Source of the DNA: Cyanobacteria bacterium UBA11370
Lineage (GTDB): Bacteria > Cyanobacteriota > Cyanobacteriia > Cyanobacteriales > Coleofasciculaceae
Direction: 5' to 3'
DNA: 9,393 bases
Assembly (NCBI GenBank): GCA_003486645.1
Contig: DNGI01000461.1
Coordinates: 1-9,393, forward strand
In this document: piece by piece, positions 5,446 through 9,393 of the stretch
Layout: each line of letters opens with the position of its first letter
Position numbering within the stretch: position 1 is the first letter of the stretch
Notes under the pieces: generated by a model
What the model was told of the DNA's origin: nothing
Seen by the model: the letters and a program-made list of their open reading frames with translations, nothing else
The model's database searches: none
Program-made: the position numbers and the translations under genes

Positions 5446-5620
5446 CGAATAACCCTAAAAAAGAGTGAGGGGGAGATAGGGGGAGGGGGGAATAATCAAA
5501 GAAAGTACTCCATTCGATTCAAAACTGCTATAATAGTATTCTCCCCATTTCCCACTCCTGTAGAGACGCAAAATTTTGCGTCTCTGCCCCTATTTTTGAA
5601 AAAATTAAAATTACCATCAG
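5446..5620. other. repeat-bearing gap, G-rich tract and palindrome
   Basis: The gap between the glycosyltransferase remnant and the 99-residue gene begins with a G-rich tract (5461-5490, GAGGGGGAGATAGGGGGAGG and further Gs). It continues AT-rich and contains the perfect palindrome at 5562-5585. The open frames here run across repeat DNA and have no protein-like composition. No gene is supported. Confidence 0.5.
5562..5585. repeat. 24-bp perfect palindrome
   Basis: Each half is AGAGACGCAAAA followed by its exact reverse complement, with no spacer. The same AGAGACGC-type palindrome is, from memory, a common dispersed repeat in cyanobacteria. It lies 36 bases downstream of the 99-residue gene on the minus strand, but no T-run follows on either strand, so I do not call it an intrinsic terminator. 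Confidence 0.7.
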
Positions 5621-5920
5621 TTACCTTAAGGGCATCATACTCATCCATCCGGCTACCTTTTTGCCCGTTTTGAACAACACCGAGTCCGCTAAACCCAAGT
5701 AATGAGCGACGAGTAAAAGTAGAAATGATTGCTCCTGAACAGATTCGACCAAGCTGGGGCAATCTTCAAAATTAATACAGAGTACTGTAGAACGATTCCA
5801 GATTTCTCGACCTAGCTTACACTCAGCGGGAAGAAAGGATATTAGAGACCGAAAGCGACTGAGTGCTGCCTTCTCTAAGTCCGCACTGGTGTAATTGGGT
5901 AGAAAGTGTTGGTCTGCCAT
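5621..5920 (-). CDS. 99-residue protein of unknown function
   Basis: The start is well supported: AGGAGG (5927-5932 on the minus strand) lies exactly six bases before the ATG. The protein begins MADQHFLPNYTSADLEKAAL, then has a mixed helical region (RFRSLISFLPAECKLGREIW), two cysteines (STVLCINFEDCPSL), and a hydrophobic helix (QEQSFLLLLVAHYLGLADSV) before a basic end (KTGKKVAGW). The hydrophobic stretch is short and holds His and Tyr, so I favour a soluble or peripheral protein over a membrane one. It lies 104 bases downstream of the dehydrogenase gene on the same strand, so the two may form an operon. Its size resembles a carrier protein, but there is no G-x-D-S-[LI] phosphopantetheine site. 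I do not recognise the family. Confidence 0.72.
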   Translation of the reverse strand: MADQHFLPNYTSADLEKAALSRFRSLISFLPAECKLGREIWNRSTVLCINFEDCPSLVESVQEQSFLLLLVAHYLGLADSVLFKTGKKVAGWMSMMPLR

Positions 5921-5926
5921 TGTTAA

Positions 5927-5932
5927 CCTCCT
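5927..5932 (-). promoter_or_regulatory. strong ribosome binding site of the 99-residue gene
   Basis: AGGAGG on the minus strand with a six-base spacer to the ATG at 5920. This full Shine-Dalgarno match is unusual in this window and decides both that the small gene is real and where it starts. Confidence 0.8.
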
Positions 5933-6024
5933 GTTGGCTTCCCTCTCTCCAAGATAATCAACGAGTGAGGCTAACCGCTACTGCTGGAGTAGTAATGGCA
6001 GTTTTGAGGATATTCACATATTGG

Positions 6025-6792
6025 TTAAAAACCGAAAGCCAAAAATCCACCATCCACCGCAATACATTGTCCGGTGATAAAAGATGCCGCAGGCATACAA
6101 AGAAATGCGACTAAACCTGCGACTTCTTCGGGTTTACCCACTCGTCCCATCGGAGTTTGGCATAGGACGGACGCGAGAAAATCCGGGTTATCGAGTACAG
6201 ATTCAGTCAGAGGTGTACGAATAGCCCAAGGTGCTACAGCATTGATCCGAATTCGATCAGGTGCCCACTCAACGGCTAACGCTTTTGTTAGTTGAGCGAT
6301 CGCCGCTTTAGTCATACCATAAGGCGCTCCTGTACGGTTCGACACGCAACCTGCAACAGAACCCATATTAACAATACTGCTATTTTCCCCCTTTTTGAGC
6401 AGAGGGTAAAGCAATCTGCACATCTCAAACATTGAGGTTACATTTGTCTTGAAGATAAATTCATACTCATCGGCTGTATAGTCTAATACTTTTTTGCTAA
6501 TATTTGTGCCTACATTATTAGCTAAGATATCTAACGTATCGAAGGTTGCCCTAACCCGATCAAAGATTACTTGACGACCATCAGGTGTTGCAACATCTGC
6601 GGCAATTCCATAGGCAGGTAATCCGTCCTGTTTCCACAGTGTCAGTTGTTGATCAATATCCTCAGAATTGCGTGCCACAATAGTGACTTCTGCACCCAGA
6701 GATAAGAATTCATTAGCAATAGCTAATCCAATACCTTTAGTACCACCTGTAACGAGGGCTTTTTTTCCTTTAAGTGTCCAGCGATCGCTCAT
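6025..6792 (-). CDS. short-chain dehydrogenase/reductase, tropinone-reductase-like
   Basis: The length of 255 residues is normal for a classical SDR. The Rossmann cofactor motif is TGGTKGIG (15-22), and VAR with Arg41 at the end of the second strand suggests NADP(H). NNVG is at 92-95 (usually NNAG). The catalytic residues are all present: Asn117, Ser145 (NMGSVAG), Tyr158 and Lys162 (YGMTK). The C-terminal [12 protein letters not shown] is standard. The opening [19 protein letters not shown] is typical of the tropinone-reductase-like branch, which reduces ketones to alcohols; the substrate here is unknown. It is cytosolic. No Shine-Dalgarno site precedes the ATG; a HIP1 site (6781-6788) covers codons 2-4. 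It is divergent from the adenylate-forming enzyme (59-base gap) and upstream of the 99-residue gene. Confidence 0.93.
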   Translation of the reverse strand: MSDRWTLKGKKALVTGGTKGIGLAIANEFLSLGAEVTIVARNSEDIDQQLTLWKQDGLPAYGIAADVATPDGRQVIFDRVRATFDTLDILANNVGTNISKKVLDYTADEYEFIFKTNVTSMFEMCRLLYPLLKKGENSSIVNMGSVAGCVSNRTGAPYGMTKAAIAQLTKALAVEWAPDRIRINAVAPWAIRTPLTESVLDNPDFLASVLCQTPMGRVGKPEEVAGLVAFLCMPAASFITGQCIAVDGGFLAFGF

Positions 6793-6793
6793 T

Positions 6794-6799
6794 TATAAT
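6794..6799 (+). promoter_or_regulatory. candidate -10 box between the divergent genes
   Basis: A perfect TATAAT lies in the 59-base gap between the dehydrogenase and the adenylate-forming enzyme, about 50 bases before the latter's start. The -35 region (near 6770) does not match consensus, and the gap is AT-rich, so this could be chance. Confidence 0.25.
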
Positions 6800-6839
6800 T
6801 AATAATCCCTATGCTGTACAAATAGAAACTAATTACTAA

Positions 6840-6845
6840 AGGAGG
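6840..6845 (+). promoter_or_regulatory. strong ribosome binding site of the adenylate-forming enzyme
   Basis: AGGAGG with a six-base spacer to the ATG at 6852. The site and spacing are identical to those of the 99-residue gene on the other strand, and fix the start. Confidence 0.82.
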
Positions 6846-6851
6846 TTTTAG

Positions 6852-8315
6852 ATGAATCACGTATTTTTGAAGAAGACCTTGGGGTCGAAAGAGATAGCCG
6901 AAAATGTAGCCCATCGTGCCCAAATGGTTGTACCTGCTTACCAACACTCCATCCAGAAGCAGGGGTTTAAAGCCGGAGAACCCTTTGAGGGACTACCTCT
7001 ATCGGATAAGGAATCCTACGTCCTAGCATACCCCTTCCCCGAACTCTTGGCAGATAATTATGAAGAAAGTTTTGCCATAGTTCGTTCCTCTGGATCATCT
7101 GGGAACCCCTTCTATTGGCTGACTCTTAAGTCTAGTAATCAATCTTCGACTGCTGTCTTGAAAACCTTCCTTGAAAGTACTTTTGCTGTTCATCAGAAGA
7201 AGACATTAGCCATTGTGGGGTATAGCTTGGGAAGCTGGGTTGGGGGAGACTCTTGGTCTTGGGTATTAAAAAGTATGGCAATTGATACGCCTTATCCGTT
7301 TTGGGTGTTCTCTCCTGGCAACCATCTGGATGAAATTATCAAGATCGTCTGTCAAATGAACGCCTTGGTGGATCAGATTATCCTATTTATAGTTCCGTCA
7401 GCGATCGCTCATTTTCATCTCAAAGCAAGTCAGTTAAACCAATCTCTACCCCTTGATAAATTAAGATATATTGTTGGTGCTGAACCGTTTCCAGAAAGCT
7501 TGCGAATTTCTCTACAAAAGCGTGCGGCGGTAGATGATAGTACTTCATTTATGTTCTCTCTCTACGGTAGCGCTGATACAGATACTCTTGGCGTTGAATT
7601 CCCAACTTCTGTAGCTTTACGAAAACTATTGTATCGAAATCATGTACTTGCTCATTCACTAGGTATAGAATCTCCTATTCCTCACTTCTTCCATTTCATT
7701 GCGACTAATACTTTTTTAGAAACGGTTAAGGGTTGCCTTTGTGTGACTCGTTGGCAGGGAATTCCTCTAGTGCGCTACATTGTCTATGATCAGGTGGCTT
7801 TATACAGTTGGAAAGAATTGAAGCAAGCTATTCTCAGTTCGGAATATCTGAATTCTGATGATGCCGTCCTAATCAAGATTATTTCAAATAGTAGCGATCA
7901 GCTTCCGGATTTATTAGCTGTTACTGGTCGCGCCGATAATTGTCTCATCCTTAAAGGTACTACTTTTACAGAATATATGTTGGACGAGGCGGTAAAATGT
8001 GAAGAACTACATGAGATTCTCACAGGATTATATCGCGCCCGAATTGTTTACGAAGAGGACAAACAGTATCTAGCCTTAGACCTAGAAATTCGACAAAGTA
8101 TCTCCTCAGATCAACAAACAATTGATCGCGTCTATCACAGTCTGATAAAAACTATCGGGCGGGTTCAACCGGAATTTTTTGATGATTGGCAAAATTTTTA
8201 CCGTGAATGGGATAGCAATCCAGCAAAGCGTGTTCTTAAACTCAATTTCTTACCTTGGCCTAGTTTATCTCAGACAACGGAAACAACGATTAAGCAACGA
8301 GGGATTGTTAAGTAA
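6852..8315 (+). CDS. PaaK/LuxE-like adenylate-forming enzyme
   Basis: The 487-residue length is somewhat above typical PaaK (about 430-440). Motifs of the ANL superfamily appear in order: the phosphate loop SSGSSGNP (79-86), GAEPFP (209-214), YGSADTDTLG (238-247, the Y-G-x-[ST]-E region, here with Ala/Asp in place of the usual acid), GIPLVRYIVYDQV (303-315, the R-Y-x-x-x-D region) and TGRADNCLILKG (358-369, the hinge). These enzymes activate a carboxylic acid as the acyl-AMP and pass it to CoA, a carrier thiol, or, for LuxE, an enzyme cysteine. The C-terminal lysine may be Lys459 or Lys463 (NPAKRVLK). The substrate is unknown. There is no signal peptide, so it is cytosolic. It is divergent from the SDR and convergent with the sulfotransferase. 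Confidence 0.85.
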   Translation: MNHVFLKKTLGSKEIAENVAHRAQMVVPAYQHSIQKQGFKAGEPFEGLPLSDKESYVLAYPFPELLADNYEESFAIVRSSGSSGNPFYWLTLKSSNQSSTAVLKTFLESTFAVHQKKTLAIVGYSLGSWVGGDSWSWVLKSMAIDTPYPFWVFSPGNHLDEIIKIVCQMNALVDQIILFIVPSAIAHFHLKASQLNQSLPLDKLRYIVGAEPFPESLRISLQKRAAVDDSTSFMFSLYGSADTDTLGVEFPTSVALRKLLYRNHVLAHSLGIESPIPHFFHFIATNTFLETVKGCLCVTRWQGIPLVRYIVYDQVALYSWKELKQAILSSEYLNSDDAVLIKIISNSSDQLPDLLAVTGRADNCLILKGTTFTEYMLDEAVKCEELHEILTGLYRARIVYEEDKQYLALDLEIRQSISSDQQTIDRVYHSLIKTIGRVQPEFFDDWQNFYREWDSNPAKRVLKLNFLPWPSLSQTTETTIKQRGIVK

Positions 8316-8355
8316 TATCAAGTCTGTTGGTTGTTAAGATTTCAAAACAGCCTTT
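8316..8355. other. short convergent gap, no clear terminator
   Basis: The 40 bases between two convergent genes hold only a weak pairing (CTGTT with AACAG) and no T-run. Transcripts from the two genes may overlap here. Confidence 0.35.
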
Positions 8356-9276
8356 CTAATCACGACTCCAATAAGTTAGATCTCGTCCGAGCAAACCACT
8401 CAATCGTTCTATGTCTGGGGCAAATTCTTTTTTTAATTTTCTCTTAAATTCTGGATCTATCGCATCTCGATCTGTCTTATGAGTGTTAATTTTTTTTAAT
8501 TTATTTTTAATTCTTTGCAATATACCACGACGCATAGAACGAGGTAAGGGAATGAAAAATTTGCCGATTTCTAAAATTTTTGATGGAGGGTATTTCAACA
8601 AGTATTGTAATTGAGTATTTCTAACTTTTCTATTCGCATTCTTTTTAGGAAATTCAGTCTGAAACGTCGGATCAACACCGATGAACTCAAGAGTTTCTCT
8701 ATATACTTTAGCGGGATCTTTTTGAAAATCATCAAATATAATGATATGCACCTGATCTCGACCAAAGGTATTAAAGTATCTTTCGACTTGCTCAGTAAAC
8801 TTAACCACATCCCGATAAAAAAGTTTTTCTTTATGACTACAGTGTTGAGGAATTCTCTTTCCTTGTCTGCGATCTGTCTCTGCCTCCAATGCCAACTGGA
8901 AGTCTTGAATATCTTCACTCGATCCATTCAATAAAAGTTGACTGTGGAATGAATGTAAGAGAGCAACGGGTTCTCTCAACATTATGATAATTTTTGTATC
9001 AGGATTGAAAGCATAGATTTCTTGAGCAGCTATCTTGCTTCTTAAATAACTCGGAGATTTTTCTCCACAAACTTTTTCCTTTCCTTCACTAAAAAAGTTT
9101 AGGTATTCATCTATATTTTTTGCTTTATGGTTCGCTGGTATATCTTTGTTAAAATAATTAAGTTCCTTCTTGGGAGGAATAAATATTTCAGGGTGACGAT
9201 TCAGATATACACAGAGAGCAGTCGTGCCAGCTTTAGGAGCGCCAACAATTATAAAAGATGGTTGTTTTGTCGTCAT
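8356..9276 (-). CDS. PAPS-dependent sulfotransferase
   Basis: The 306 residues fit the Sulfotransfer family. The 5'-phosphosulfate loop is GAPKAGTTAL (12-21), with Lys15 positioned to contact PAPS. KKELNYF (36-42) matches the K-E-x-x-[FY]-F motif whose glutamate often acts as the general base. GEKSPSYL (71-78) follows. LREPVALLHSFHSQ (100-113) is the 3'-phosphate site with Arg101 and Ser109. IIIFDDFQKDP (178-188) and the end LLGRDLTYW are also typical. The type resembles heparan-sulfate N-sulfotransferase-like bacterial enzymes that sulfate sugars, lipids or polyketide-type alcohols; the acceptor is unknown. There is no signal peptide, and a cytosolic location is expected. No Shine-Dalgarno site is seen before the ATG at 9276. 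It converges on the adenylate-forming gene. Confidence 0.93.
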   Translation of the reverse strand: MTTKQPSFIIVGAPKAGTTALCVYLNRHPEIFIPPKKELNYFNKDIPANHKAKNIDEYLNFFSEGKEKVCGEKSPSYLRSKIAAQEIYAFNPDTKIIIMLREPVALLHSFHSQLLLNGSSEDIQDFQLALEAETDRRQGKRIPQHCSHKEKLFYRDVVKFTEQVERYFNTFGRDQVHIIIFDDFQKDPAKVYRETLEFIGVDPTFQTEFPKKNANRKVRNTQLQYLLKYPPSKILEIGKFFIPLPRSMRRGILQRIKNKLKKINTHKTDRDAIDPEFKRKLKKEFAPDIERLSGLLGRDLTYWSRD

Positions 9277-9360
9277 ATTATAATTTTGGTATCGCTGGTT
9301 AATTTTACAGTAATTGGATAAAAATCATTCAACTTATAGCTAGTCTATTTGATTCGTGAA
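9277..9360. promoter_or_regulatory. upstream region of the sulfotransferase gene
   Basis: This AT-rich stretch should hold the minus-strand promoter. I see no clean -35/-10 pair, so only the position supports the call. Confidence 0.2.
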
Positions 9361-9393
9361 CAAGGAAAGACAAGGGAGACAAGGAGGACAAGG
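9361..9393. repeat. CAAGG short tandem repeat running off the window
   Basis: CAAGG occurs at 9361, 9371, 9380 and 9389, with spacers AAAGA, GAGA and AGGA, giving periods of 10, 9 and 9 bases. Such purine-rich short tandem tracts are known in heterocyst-forming and related cyanobacteria. It lies upstream of the sulfotransferase gene and may continue beyond the window. Confidence 0.65.

Noticed and set aside
5562..5585. Palindrome as an intrinsic terminator
   Set aside because: It has no loop and no following T-run on either strand.
5496..5762. Minus-strand open frame overlapping the 99-residue gene
   Set aside because: It is out of frame with the gene that has AGGAGG and crosses the palindromic repeat.
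5621..5920. 99-residue protein as an acyl carrier protein
   Set aside because: Size fits, but there is no G-x-D-S-[LI] attachment serine in the middle of the protein; LGLADSV lies too near the C-terminus and is in a hydrophobic helix.
5863..6295. Plus-strand open frames opposite the 99-residue and SDR genes
   Set aside because: They are antisense to genes with clear motifs, and show no protein family features.
8595..8934. Open frames on both strands inside the sulfotransferase gene
   Set aside because: The sulfotransferase frame has all family motifs; the others are shadows.
1..9393. Defence system, toxin-antitoxin pair, phage or integron
   Set aside because: No nuclease, helicase, integrase, toxin-like pair, transposase or attachment site is recognisable in any frame.

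Overview
The window most likely comes from a cyanobacterium, probably a filamentous one with a large, repeat-rich genome. Ten copies of the octamer GCGATCGC (the cyanobacterial HIP1 palindrome) are scattered through it. Gaps and gene edges hold repeats of types I recall from cyanobacterial genomes: a C/G-tract element with short terminal inverted repeats, a multi-hairpin 'cggctata...tatagcc' element, an AGAGACGCAAAA palindrome and a CAAGG tandem tract. Many of the predicted proteins are small exported proteins of unknown function. I see no rRNA, tRNA, CRISPR array, transposase gene or phage gene.

Left part (1-3650). The 5' end of a minus-strand gene runs off the left edge. After it comes a patchwork of exported-protein genes that looks like a tandemly duplicated unit in several states of decay. 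A four-cysteine exported protein (A1, 423-905) is followed by an exported leucine-rich-repeat protein (LRR, 1002-1721). Next is a gutted second copy of A (1738-1962) whose middle has been replaced by a miniature repeat element, then an unrelated exported protein (2015-2716). A scrap of a second LRR gene follows (2712-2752), then a third, complete A copy (A3, 2843-3388), and a truncated reading frame that runs into a multi-hairpin repeat (3385-3650). The simplest history I can propose is A-LRR, A-LRR, A with later loss and insertion.

Middle part (3797-5445). Two minus-strand genes encode small exported proteins (180 and 188 residues). Between them lies what may be the C-terminal scrap of a lost gene. 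Upstream of the second gene is the C-terminal third of a glycosyltransferase on the plus strand, broken by one missing base.

Right part (5446-9393). After a repeat-filled gap come four well-formed genes: an unrecognised 99-residue protein (minus), a tropinone-reductase-like short-chain dehydrogenase (minus), a PaaK-like adenylate-forming enzyme (plus, divergent from the dehydrogenase) and a PAPS-dependent sulfotransferase (minus, convergent with the ligase). Acid activation, ketone/alcohol chemistry and sulfation next to each other suggest a small-molecule or lipid tailoring locus. The substrate cannot be read from the sequence, and the mixed orientations mean this is not one operon.

The most original observations are the A/LRR unit with its remnants, the in-frame A2-repeat chimera, and the acyl-activation/SDR/sulfotransferase neighbourhood with its unknown 99-residue partner.
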